Part shown: positions 1-7,406 of the stretch, one piece after another | Position numbering within the stretch: position 1 is the stretch's first letter | Layout: the number at the start of each line of letters is the position of its first letter | NCBI RefSeq assembly: GCF_003326755.1 | Contig: NZ_JPWH01000006.1 | Location: forward strand, 62,001 to 126,000 | Direction of reading: 5' to 3' | Source: Thalassospira profundimaris | GTDB taxonomy: Bacteria > Pseudomonadota > Alphaproteobacteria > Rhodospirillales > Thalassospiraceae | DNA: 64,000 nt | Position numbers and translations under genes: made by a program | Notes under the pieces: generated by a model | Told to the model about the DNA's origin: nothing | Databases searched by the model: none | What the model saw: the letters and a program-made list of their open reading frames with translations, nothing else

Positions 1-1260
1 CAGAGCATTGGCCGCATCAGATTTTCGCAACCGCCCCGCTGCCTCGTAAAGCGTTGCCGGAATTGTGAGTTCGTCAGGGAATTCCTGCTCGTAAGCATTG
101 CCCGTGACGGGTGCTGTGGGTTCAATTTTGTTTTCAATGCCCCACAGGCCTGAGCCGATGCAGGCTGCCAATGCAATATAAGGGTTAATATCCGCCGCCG
201 CGATGCGATATTCGACCCGCTGGCTTTTGCTGCTGCCGGGAATAACACGCAAAGCCGTGGTGCGGTTTTCAACACCCCATGTGGCATTGGTGGGCGCCCA
301 AAAACCGGGGATCAAGCGCGAATAGCTGTTCACCGTGCAGGCCACCATCGACAGCAATTCCGGCATCAGTTTTTGCTGCCCGCCCACAAACCAGCGCATT
401 TGATCGGACATGTTATGGGGCTTGCCTTCGTCATAAAACACCGACTTGCCGGTTTCGATGTCAAACAAGGATGTGTGCATATGCCCGGACTGCCCCGGCC
501 AGTCGGGCGACCATTTTGCCATGAATGTCGCCATCCAGTCGGAGCGTTGCGCCAAGACCTTGGTAAAGGTTTTAAAAAGGGCGGCCTTGTCTGCGGCACG
601 CAGGGCATCGTCATGGGCGATGGCGGCTTCAAGCACACCAGGGCCGGTTTCGGTGTGCAGGCCCTCAATCGGGAAGTCCATCGCCTCGCCCAAATCCAAC
701 AAATCACGATAAAATTCGGCATGGACCGAACTGCGGAGCATCGAATACCCATAAAAGCCCGGCGTGATGTTTTTCAGGTCGCGATAACCTTTTTCGCGCA
801 CTGAATGCGGCGTTTCCTCGAACAGGAAAAACTCGAATTCGCAGGCTGCCGTGGCGCGGTAGCCCATGCCTGCCGCCTTATCGAGCACCCGTCGCAAAAC
901 CGCGCGCGGGCATACATTTTCCGCCTCCCCCTCGAACTCACCCAAAAACAGGATACTATCTTCCTCCATTGGCAATTCGCGGCAGGTATCGGGCAGCAGG
1001 CGCACCGGCGCATCAGGATAGGCCGTATGCCAGCCGGTGAATTTGGCGCTGTCATAAAGCTGGTCATTGGAATCCCAGCCCAGCACCACGTCACAAAAGC
1101 CAAAGCCGCCCTTAAGGGCCGACAAAAACTTGTCTTTGTGCATGTATTTGCCGCGCATGATGCCATCAACATCAAAGACGCCAACCTTCACATAGCGGAT
1201 CTGGCGTTCTTCAATCAGCTTGCGAGCATCTTCTGCCGTTTTAACCTGCTTCGCCTCCAT
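1..1260 (-). CDS. Glutamine synthetase family protein, 3' end outside window
   Basis: This is an ATP-dependent ligase of the glutamine synthetase superfamily, which joins ammonia or an amine to the gamma-carboxyl of glutamate. 420 codons are visible and the C-terminus lies beyond the left edge. The N-terminal beta-grasp region carries a GVFDVDGIMRGK segment, and the catalytic domain shows GQSGHMHTS and a late NRTTALR segment. ATG at 1260 has AGGAGG just upstream. It lies 191 bp downstream of the TRAP binding-protein gene on the same strand and may belong to that regulon. Divergence from GlnA and the transporter context suggest a catabolic GS-like enzyme, such as gamma-glutamylation of an imported amine. 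That substrate is inference. Confidence 0.85.
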   Translation of the reverse strand, partial: MEAKQVKTAEDARKLIEERQIRYVKVGVFDVDGIMRGKYMHKDKFLSALKGGFGFCDVVLGWDSNDQLYDSAKFTGWHTAYPDAPVRLLPDTCRELPMEEDSILFLGEFEGEAENVCPRAVLRRVLDKAAGMGYRATAACEFEFFLFEETPHSVREKGYRDLKNITPGFYGYSMLRSSVHAEFYRDLLDLGEAMDFPIEGLHTETGPGVLEAAIAHDDALRAADKAALFKTFTKVLAQRSDWMATFMAKWSPDWPGQSGHMHTSLFDIETGKSVFYDEGKPHNMSDQMRWFVGGQQKLMPELLSMVACTVNSYSRLIPGFWAPTNATWGVENRTTALRVIPGSSKSQRVEYRIAAADINPYIALAACIGSGLWGIENKIEPTAPVTGNAYEQEFPDELTIPATLYEAAGRLRKSDAANAL

Positions 1261-1397
1261 CGGCGGCCTCCTGTTTGATCGTCTTTTTTAAAGAACGCTT
1301 TTTCGTATTGGGTTCGTTCGGTGTTTATCCATCGCCGAACGGTAGCATCGATATTGTCATAAAGTCGGTATCGCTAAGCACGATCACGCAAGAAACA

Positions 1398-1433
1398 GGC
1401 AGGCATCACACTCACAGCATCGTAATGCCTGCC
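1398..1433 (-). other. Stem-loop between dctP and the GS-like gene
   Basis: GGCAGGCAT at 1398-1406 pairs perfectly with ATGCCTGCC at 1425-1433 around an 18-nt loop, just past the dctP stop. On the minus strand it is followed by only a weak T-rich stretch. It could be a partial terminator or an mRNA-stabilising hairpin between dctP and the GS-like gene. Confidence 0.35.
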
Positions 1434-1451
1434 CCACTGGTCATGTAACAA

Positions 1452-2504
1452 TCAGCTATAACGGTAGGGCGGGCCTGCCTTTTCCATCGTGTCGGAATAT
1501 TGCTTGAGGATCTCGACTACCTTGGCGCAGCGCGGGCTGGTCTGGGCAATTTCATCCCAGAATTTGTGTGCCTCGGCCTCAACCTGTTTCCATTCGGCAT
1601 CGGGGATCGAGGTCAGCTTCATTTTGGTGCCCTGGGTGCGCAATTTGGCTTCCCCGGCCCAGTACCAATACAGGCGATGATAATGGGAACTGTCCATACA
1701 GGCGCGGAACAGCTCTTTTAAATGGTCGGGCAATTCGTTCCAGCGTTCTTCATTGGCGAAATAAGACCCGCACCACGCACCAGAGATATTGTTGGTCAGG
1801 AAATAGTTGGTCACATCGGCCCAGCCCACCGTGTAATCCTCGGTAATGCCCGACCAGGCAATGCCGTCCAACTCGCCAGTCTGCACGGCAACTTCCACAT
1901 CTTCCCACGGCAATGTGACCGGCACCACGCCAAAACGCGACAGGAATTTACCCGCCGTCGGAAACGTGAAAATGCGTTTGCCTTTCAAATCGGCCAGGCT
2001 TTTGATCGGGTCCACGGTGGCAAAGTTGCACGGGTCCCAGGAGCCTGCAGAAAGCCACTTTACCCCTTCGACTTCGCCATAAGCCTCCTCCCAGATTTTA
2101 TCGAGGCCATATTCATAGAACAGGGTTGGCACATCCAGGCTATAGCGCGAGGCAAAGGGGAAATAACCGCCAAAAACCGACACATCAACCGGGGCGGCAA
2201 TCGAATCATCATCGGACTGCACGGCATCAATCGTGCCACGCTGCATGGCGCGGAACAGCTCCCCGGTCGGGACCAGCTGATCGGCGTGATAAAGCTCGAT
2301 TTCCATTTCGCCATTGGCAATTTTATTGAACCGGTCAATCGACGGTTTAATCACATGTTCAGCCAGTGCCGGCCCGGCATAGGTTTGCAAACGCCAGGTG
2401 ATTTTGGCATTTGCCGCTTTGACATAGGGGGCGGCAAAGGCGGTTGTTCCTGCCGCCGCCGTTGCCAGACCTGCTTTACGAAAAAATTCGCGTCTCGAAG
2501 TCAT
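1452..2504 (-). CDS. dctP: TRAP transporter periplasmic binding protein (DctP family)
   Basis: This is the periplasmic substrate-binding subunit of a tripartite ATP-independent (TRAP) transporter. It delivers a solute, usually a carboxylate or related anion, to the DctQM membrane unit. The 350-residue product has a twin-arginine-like start (TSRREFFRKAG, residues 2-12) and an Ala-rich segment ending near residue 30, so export by Tat is likely. The body is DctP-like, for example GKRIFTFPTAGKF and TGELDGIAWSG near the middle. It lies 176 bp downstream of dctM on the same strand with a hairpin in the gap, and the GS-like gene follows. The substrate cannot be read from sequence; the overall pattern resembles the 2-oxo-acid (TakP-like) branch. 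Confidence 0.9.
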   Translation of the reverse strand: MTSRREFFRKAGLATAAAGTTAFAAPYVKAANAKITWRLQTYAGPALAEHVIKPSIDRFNKIANGEMEIELYHADQLVPTGELFRAMQRGTIDAVQSDDDSIAAPVDVSVFGGYFPFASRYSLDVPTLFYEYGLDKIWEEAYGEVEGVKWLSAGSWDPCNFATVDPIKSLADLKGKRIFTFPTAGKFLSRFGVVPVTLPWEDVEVAVQTGELDGIAWSGITEDYTVGWADVTNYFLTNNISGAWCGSYFANEERWNELPDHLKELFRACMDSSHYHRLYWYWAGEAKLRTQGTKMKLTSIPDAEWKQVEAEAHKFWDEIAQTSPRCAKVVEILKQYSDTMEKAGPPYRYS

Positions 2505-2624
2505 TTTTATCTCCCTGATCAGTAAACTGGCGGGACCTTCCCGCTATTTCCGGTTCGCCAAAACAGCGAAACCTCCCCTCTCCATTTCTCGAAAATCGAA
2601 TCCCTGAATGGTTTCTGGTTATTG

Positions 2625-2661
2625 GACCTGCCTTAAGACGCATTCTCGCCCAGGGCAGGTC
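2625..2661 (-). other. Intercistronic stem-loop between dctM and dctP
   Basis: GACCTGCC (2625-2632) pairs with GGCAGGTC (2654-2661) around a 21-nt loop in the 176-bp gap after dctM. Such hairpins in transport operons often act as partial terminators or 3'-end stabilisers that set the ratio of membrane to binding protein. That role here is inference. Confidence 0.4.
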
Positions 2662-2680
2662 ATTGGCACGTCATGCCCGC

Positions 2681-4006
2681 CTAGCGCCCGTATTGAACAT
2701 CGGGCAGCCAAAGGGCAATTTGCGGAAACGCCATTACCAGGACCAGGGCCAACACCATGATCAGCACAAACGGCGTAATCGACTGATAAATATCTTTCAG
2801 CGTGACTTCGGGCGGGGCCATTGCCCGCATTAAAAACAGGTTATACCCAAAGGGCGGCGTCATATACGCAATCTGGCAGGTGATGGTATAAAGAACGCCG
2901 TACCACACCAGATCAAACCCCAGATGCCCGACCAGCGGCACATAAAGCGGCGCGACAATCACCAGCATCGCCGTATCATCCAGGAACATACCCATGACAA
3001 TAAACGAAACCTGCATCAGGATCAGAATCTGCCACGGCCCCCACCCCATTTGATCGACAAAGAAATTCTCGATCGCGCGGACAGCCCCCAGCCCGTCAAA
3101 CACCGCGCCAAAACACAAGGCGGCCAGAATGATCCACATGAACATGCAGGTAATGGACAGGGTTTTGCGCAGGGTTTCTTCCATGACATGAGATGTCAGG
3201 CGACGCTTGAAAATCGCAGCCAGCGTTGCCGCCAATGCCCCCACAGCCGAACTTTCGACCAGCGAGGTATAGCCCATCAAAAACAGGCCGGTCATGGAAA
3301 AGAAAATGAAAAGCGGGATCAAACCGGCCTTGAGCAGACTGACCTTTTCCGACCAGGTGACGGCGGCGCGTTCTTCACGACTCAGGGCCGGACCCATATC
3401 GGGCTTTAACCAGCAGCGCACCGCAATATACAGCACAAACAGGCCCGCCATCATCAAGCCAGGAAACACCCCGGCCAGCCAAAGCTGCCCGACAGGCTGG
3501 CGCGCGATCATGCCATACAGCACCAAAACCACACTGGGCGGCACCAGAATGCCCAGCGAACTGCCCGCCTGGATCACCCCTGTGACCATGATCTTGTCAT
3601 AACCGCGACGCAGCAATTCGGGCATGGCAATGCTCGCACCAATCGCCATCCCGGCGACACTGAGGCCATTCATCGCCGAAATCGCCACCATCAGCACAAT
3701 GGTGCCAATGGCAAGCCCGCCACGCACCGGCCCCATCCAGACATGGAACATGCGATACAAATCATCAGCGATGCCGGATTCGGAAAGCATATAGCCCATA
3801 TAAATAAACAAAGGCAGGGTCAGCAGCGGGTACCATTTCATCAGCTTCATGGCCGCGCTAAAGGCCATTTCAGACCCGCCATCGCCCCACAGGGCCAGCG
3901 AAAAGACCACGGCAATAAATCCGATAGCACCAAATACGCGCTTTCCGGTCAGCAACAGCAGCATCATTGATGCGAACATCAACAACGCGATCATTTCATA
4001 ACTCAT
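2681..4006 (-). CDS. dctM: TRAP transporter large permease (DctM family)
   Basis: This is the large membrane subunit of the TRAP transporter; it forms the substrate translocation pathway and couples uptake to the sodium or proton gradient. It is 441 residues, the usual DctM length, and almost entirely hydrophobic with about a dozen membrane segments. The family's Gly/Ala/Met-rich repeats are visible (AISAMNGLSVAGMAIGASIA; LGILVPPSVVLVLYG). The start codon overlaps the dctQ stop (TAATG), which points to coupled translation. DctP follows 176 bp downstream. Confidence 0.93.
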   Translation of the reverse strand: MSYEMIALLMFASMMLLLLTGKRVFGAIGFIAVVFSLALWGDGGSEMAFSAAMKLMKWYPLLTLPLFIYMGYMLSESGIADDLYRMFHVWMGPVRGGLAIGTIVLMVAISAMNGLSVAGMAIGASIAMPELLRRGYDKIMVTGVIQAGSSLGILVPPSVVLVLYGMIARQPVGQLWLAGVFPGLMMAGLFVLYIAVRCWLKPDMGPALSREERAAVTWSEKVSLLKAGLIPLFIFFSMTGLFLMGYTSLVESSAVGALAATLAAIFKRRLTSHVMEETLRKTLSITCMFMWIILAALCFGAVFDGLGAVRAIENFFVDQMGWGPWQILILMQVSFIVMGMFLDDTAMLVIVAPLYVPLVGHLGFDLVWYGVLYTITCQIAYMTPPFGYNLFLMRAMAPPEVTLKDIYQSITPFVLIMVLALVLVMAFPQIALWLPDVQYGR

Positions 4007-4512
4007 TACAGGTCCTCCCCGCGAATACGGGCAAGATCCCGAAAGAAGGTAGCGATCGCCTGAAGCAGCATCATAAACACGCCAAATGTCATGACGATCT
4101 TGATCGGTGCCATGGGCGGCGACCAGCTTGAATAGCTGGTTTCGTTATATTCCAGCGCATATGTGGTCGAGGAAATGCCGCCATATAACAAAAAGGCGAG
4201 ATAAAAAATCAGCAGTAAAATCGTGAAAGCATCCACAATGGCCTGGGTTTTGGGCTTCCAGGAGCCATAAAACAGATCCATGCGCACATGACTGTCAAGC
4301 TGCATGGAATAGCCACCGCCCAGCAGAAAATAGGCCACCATCAAAAATTGTGCGGTTTCAAGCGTCCATAACGCCGGATACATAAAAGTTTTGGTAAAAG
4401 ACGAATATAAAAGAACCGCCAGTATCGCGAAAATCATATACATCGCAAACCGGCCTATGATCCGGTTTATCCGGTCAACCCACCGAATATAGGCTTTGAT
4501 CACGTCAGGCAT
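4006..4512 (-). CDS. dctQ: TRAP transporter small permease (DctQ family)
   Basis: This is the small integral-membrane subunit of the TRAP transporter, needed to assemble with the large permease. The 168-residue product has four predicted membrane segments, typical of DctQ. The frame extends to a TTG at 4560, but ATG at 4512 is preferred: it begins just before the first amphipathic segment and has a GGGGGA tract about 12 nt upstream. It is the first gene of the operon, facing the divergent RpiR-type regulator. Its stop overlaps the dctM start by one base. Confidence 0.87.
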   Translation of the reverse strand: MPDVIKAYIRWVDRINRIIGRFAMYMIFAILAVLLYSSFTKTFMYPALWTLETAQFLMVAYFLLGGGYSMQLDSHVRMDLFYGSWKPKTQAIVDAFTILLLIFYLAFLLYGGISSTTYALEYNETSYSSWSPPMAPIKIVMTFGVFMMLLQAIATFFRDLARIRGEDL

Positions 4513-4829
4513 TTTTATTATCCCATCCCCCGATATTCCGGTCTTTTCAGTCTCCGGCAAAACCGCAAAGCAGCGCAGTGCAAAAGCATCCGATCAAATA
4601 AAAACAGCCACAAATACCCCGCGATCGAACTCAGCCTGCCCGATCCCCGGTAAAACCCCTGATGGCCAAAAGCACATCACATTGCTGGCAAATTTCCATA
4701 TGACGATAACCCCTGCATTGCCGAAACAATGGACGTTACGTTTATGTCGCCTCCCTGGCGAAAAACTGCCGGTTCAGGCAGCCTTTTTAAAGTTGCACCA
4801 TCTTTGGTGGCACAGGACATTCCGTCTCT

Positions 4830-4847
4830 ATGTAATAGACGTTACAT
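4830..4847. promoter_or_regulatory. Inverted repeat, candidate RpiR-type operator 1
   Basis: ATGTAA-TAGACG-TTACAT is an 18-bp inverted repeat with perfect 6-bp arms. The same TGTAA-N6-TTACA pattern recurs 50 bp to the right. Position between divergent transporter and regulator genes suggests an operator; no binding data are implied. Confidence 0.55.
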
Positions 4848-4880
4848 GACGCCGGTTGAAATGACAAGATTGTTAATCGA

Positions 4881-4896
4881 TGTAAAATTCATTACA
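4881..4896. promoter_or_regulatory. Inverted repeat, candidate RpiR-type operator 2
   Basis: TGTAA-AATTCA-TTACA repeats the arms and the 6-bp spacing of the element at 4830-4847. Centre-to-centre distance is 50 bp, near five helical turns, which would suit cooperative binding of a dimeric or tetrameric SIS-domain regulator. Confidence 0.55.
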
Positions 4897-5012
4897 ATAA
4901 ATTTGCATGTGATGTGACAAACCCGGCCGGATCGACAATAGTGCGCATCCGTTAGCCGACAGATTTCTGCACGGCACGCCCTTTCCAGATTTACCGCACA
5001 GGAACAATCGAT

Positions 5013-5903
5013 TTGGACGCCACAGACAAAACCACCCCGCTGACCGTTGCGGAACTGATTACACAAAAGGCCGATGATTTAACGGCGTCCGAACGCAAGC
5101 TTGCCCAGGCTCTGCTGGGGCATTACCCGATGGCGGGCCTGGAAACGGTGGCAAACTTTGCCGAAAGATGTGGCGTTTCGGCGCCGACGGTTCTGCGTTT
5201 TGCCGGAAAACTGGGCTTTGAAAGCTATCCGGAAATGCAGTCACGCCTGCGCGGGGAACTGGAAGCGCGCCTGCAATCCCCTTTGGCACGTAGCGCCCTG
5301 CCCCGGGCGGCGATTGCGGCCAGTGCGCATCCAATGGGCGAATTGCTTCATGATATGACCGACGCAATTACATCCAATATCCGGTTGTCGCTCTCCAACA
5401 TTGCTCCCACGGAACTTGACGGCGCGGTTAGCCTGTTGGCAGATCAAAAACGCGGTGTTTATGTCCTGGGCGGGCGCTTTTCCTCGGCCCTTGCGGTTTA
5501 TGCCTATGAACATCTGCGATCCATGCGGCCCAATGTGCGCCGGGTTGCCGGGCAAAACACCAAATGGACCGAAGATCTTCTCGATATTGGCAAACGTGAT
5601 GTTTTACTCGTCTTTGATGTCCGGCGCTATCAGGCCGATGTCATTGCCTTTGCCGAGACAGCGGCCAATCAGGGTGCTCGAATAATTTTGATTACCGATC
5701 AATGGCTTAGTCCCATTGCCCGCTTTGCTCGCCATGTTTTCCCGGTCAGAATCGAAACCGGGACGACATGGGACAGTGCAGCCGCCAGCATGGCGCTTCT
5801 GGAAACGCTGCTCGAAGGCGTTGGCCGCCGCACCCCGGACCGTGTACGCGACCGTATTGAACATCTGGAACGGCTTAGACGGCAACCGCCTGGCAGCAGT
5901 TAA
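5013..5903 (+). CDS. MurR/RpiR-family transcriptional regulator
   Basis: This is a DNA-binding regulator with an N-terminal HTH_6 domain (about residues 10-85; SAPTVLRFAGKLGFESYPE marks the recognition region) and a C-terminal SIS domain (about 120-270; GGRFSSALAVYAYEHL) that senses a phosphosugar or other small ligand. It is 296 residues, normal for the family. The start is TTG at 5013 with AGGAA about 8 nt upstream; no in-frame ATG lies before the HTH. Divergent placement from dctQMP and the paired inverted repeats between them make it the likely local regulator of the TRAP operon. Regulation by this protein is inference. Confidence 0.88.
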   Translation: MDATDKTTPLTVAELITQKADDLTASERKLAQALLGHYPMAGLETVANFAERCGVSAPTVLRFAGKLGFESYPEMQSRLRGELEARLQSPLARSALPRAAIAASAHPMGELLHDMTDAITSNIRLSLSNIAPTELDGAVSLLADQKRGVYVLGGRFSSALAVYAYEHLRSMRPNVRRVAGQNTKWTEDLLDIGKRDVLLVFDVRRYQADVIAFAETAANQGARIILITDQWLSPIARFARHVFPVRIETGTTWDSAAASMALLETLLEGVGRRTPDRVRDRIEHLERLRRQPPGSS

Positions 5904-5978
5904 TCGCCGATCGCCTGGCAATCTTTTCAAATCACCTGTTTGCAAATACCGGCAGACAATTTATTGAAACGTGATGCA

Positions 5979-5996
5979 CGCCAAGCTAGCTTGGCG
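5979..5996. promoter_or_regulatory. Perfect 18-bp palindrome upstream of the RAM-domain gene
   Basis: CGCCAAGCTAGCTTGGCG is a perfect palindrome without a spacer, 32 bp before the start of the stand-alone Lrp-type ligand-binding gene and 75 bp after the regulator stop. With no loop and no T tract it is a poor terminator, and an operator is more likely. Confidence 0.4.
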
Positions 5997-6028
5997 TCCT
6001 GTTCAATCGTCTCTGGAGACCTCACATC

Positions 6029-6271
6029 ATGCACCCATTCTTCATTTTCGTGAAATGCGAACTTGGCAAAGCCTACGACGTTGCTGCCGCACTGGTAGAG
6101 GAAGTCGAGGGTGTATCCGAGGTTTATTCGATTTCCGGCCCGTTTGAACTGCTGGTCAAAGTCTATATCGAAGATGGTCAGGATATTGGCCGCTATGTGA
6201 ATGAAAAAATTCATGCCCTGCCCAATATCAAGGACACCCAGACCATCATCACCTTTAACGCTTTTACCTAA
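6029..6271 (+). CDS. Stand-alone Lrp/AsnC ligand-binding (RAM) domain protein
   Basis: The 80-residue product matches only the C-terminal effector-binding half of Lrp/AsnC regulators: a ferredoxin-like beta-alpha-beta-beta-alpha-beta fold with alternating hydrophobics (FIFVKCELGKAYDVAAALVE) and an ITFNAF end. The DNA-binding helix-turn-helix is absent, and the ORF begins at the RAM domain with its own ATG, so it is not a visible truncation. Such stand-alone RAM proteins form oligomers that bind amino acids. Its target is unknown. It is probably transcribed with the acetyltransferase that starts 43 bp downstream. Confidence 0.85.
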   Translation: MHPFFIFVKCELGKAYDVAAALVEEVEGVSEVYSISGPFELLVKVYIEDGQDIGRYVNEKIHALPNIKDTQTIITFNAFT

Positions 6272-6314
6272 GCGATCCCCGGCGCCAAAGGCGACGGGCT
6301 GCCAGAGAGGTCGC

Positions 6315-6863
6315 ATGAAAACGCTTGCAACGGATCGTTTGATTCTGCGGAATTTCACAAAGAACGATGCCGAAGACCTTTTTGCGTATTTAAACGTCCC
6401 AACCATAAGCTGCTTTCTCTGCCTCGCCCTTGAAAATATCGAGAAAGCGGCGCAAGAAGCCGAAAAACGCAGCAAAAGCGACGACTATATCGCCGTTTGT
6501 GACAAAAGCTCCGGCCAGGTCATCGGGGATGTATTTGGCGTCGCGGAAAAACACGAAAAGGACGTCTTTGCCGTCGGCTGGAATTTCAATCCGAGTTTTC
6601 AGGGCAAGGGCTTTGCCCACGAAGCCGCCAGCGCCCTGTTCGACCATCTGTTCACCGAAAAAAACGCCCGCCACCTTTATGCCTATGTCGAGGACACAAA
6701 CCTTTCCTCGGAAAATCTCTGTAAAAAACTGGGCATGCGCAAAGAAGGCCATTTCATCGAATTTGTATCATTCAAAAACGATGCAAACGGCAACCCTATT
6801 TATGAAAACACCCTGCAATACGCCCTGTTAAAACGGGAATGGGACGCACAGCGGGTCAAATAA
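6315..6863 (+). CDS. GNAT-family N-acetyltransferase (RimJ/RimL-like)
   Basis: This acetyl-CoA-dependent N-acetyltransferase has 182 residues. It opens with the TDRLILRNFTKNDAEDLF pattern of the RimJ/RimL group (Acetyltransf_3). The acetyl-CoA loop appears as PSFQGKGFAHEAASALFDH, and the C-terminal half holds the usual NLSSENLCKKLGMRKEG. ATG at 6315 has GAGAGG upstream; a longer frame from 6201 is rejected because it would overlap the RAM gene. The substrate, a protein N-terminus or small molecule, cannot be assigned. Confidence 0.85.
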   Translation: MKTLATDRLILRNFTKNDAEDLFAYLNVPTISCFLCLALENIEKAAQEAEKRSKSDDYIAVCDKSSGQVIGDVFGVAEKHEKDVFAVGWNFNPSFQGKGFAHEAASALFDHLFTEKNARHLYAYVEDTNLSSENLCKKLGMRKEGHFIEFVSFKNDANGNPIYENTLQYALLKREWDAQRVK

Positions 6864-6921
6864 GAAACGTTCTGACCCATCTTGGTCCACCGTAACAAAT
6901 CCGTCTTATAATGGATCATAT

Positions 6922-6966
6922 CAAAACGCAAAAAGGCCCCCGCTAAGGAAGCCTTTTTCACTGGCG
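6922..6966. repeat. Left copy of tRNA-Ser 3'-end direct repeat (putative att site)
   Basis: This 45-bp stretch matches 10974-11018 at 42 of 45 positions. It contains the terminator seen after tRNA-Ser and the last tRNA bases (CGCCA). If the IS at 6967-8267 and its 3-bp duplication are removed, the match extends through GGC to 48 bp. It is best read as the distal attachment site of an element that integrated at the tRNA-Ser 3' end. Confidence 0.65.
6930..6958. terminator. Rho-independent terminator inside the left repeat
   Basis: AAAAAGGC at 6930 and GCCTTTTT ending at 6958 form a stem with A and T runs on both sides, so it can act on either strand. It lies 66 bp after the acetyltransferase stop. 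Confidence 0.65.
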
Positions 6967-6988
6967 TGTCACGTCCTGAAATACGTTG
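6967..6988 (+). repeat. IS left terminal inverted repeat
   Basis: The first 22 bp of the IS, starting TGTCACGTCCTGAAATA, match the inverted right end at 18 of 22 positions. Confidence 0.85.
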
Positions 6989-7007
6989 TCACTCAGAGGA
7001 GCAGACA

Positions 7008-7406
7008 ATGTGTAACGCAGGCAAGAAGCGTCGCAGACGGACGCAGCGCGATTATAATATGGGCTTTAAACTGGCCGTTGTAGACCAGGTCGAAAAAGGC
7101 GAAATGACCTACAAGCAAGCGCAACGGCATTATGGCATTCAGGGGCGCAGCACTGTTCTGACGTGGCTGCGCAAGCATGGTAAGCTTGACTGGTCGACAA
7201 CGAGGCAGCATTCCATGTCCAAATCGCAAGAGACGCCGGAACAAAAGATCAAGCGCCTTGAACGGGAGCTTGAAGATGAACGGGTTCGTAATCTGGTTCT
7301 GGATGGCATGGTGACCATCATGGACCAAGAGTATGGAGCGGGCCTGCGAAAAAAGTATTTATCCGAACTGCGAGAGCTTTACAGGCGCAAAGGCAAGTCA
7401 GTCTGA
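7008..7406 (+). CDS. IS3-family transposase OrfA
   Basis: OrfA of the insertion sequence is 132 residues: a helix-turn-helix (about 18-62; YKQAQRHYGIQGRSTVLTWL) that recognises the IS ends, then a charged coiled coil (EQKIKRLERELEDERVRN, about 77-95) for dimerisation. ATG at 7008 follows AGAGGAG. Alone it acts as a DNA-binding protein and usually a regulator. A -1 slip at 7349-7355 would fuse it to OrfB to make the active transposase. Confidence 0.9.
   Translation: MCNAGKKRRRRTQRDYNMGFKLAVVDQVEKGEMTYKQAQRHYGIQGRSTVLTWLRKHGKLDWSTTRQHSMSKSQETPEQKIKRLERELEDERVRNLVLDGMVTIMDQEYGAGLRKKYLSELRELYRRKGKSV
7349..7355 (+). other. Programmed -1 frameshift heptamer (A AAA AAG)
   Basis: In the orfA frame the bases read A-AAA-AAG, the classical slippery heptamer of IS3 elements. 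A -1 shift here enters the orfB frame, which is open from this point to 8218, and would give an OrfAB fusion of about 403 residues. Confidence 0.75.

Larger units (their letters stand above)
4513..5012. other. Divergent intergenic control region, TRAP operon / rpiR-type gene
   Basis: This 500-bp region has no convincing gene. Its regulator-proximal half is AT-rich and contains two matched inverted repeats, listed separately, as expected for operators of the adjacent regulator. Confidence 0.6.
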
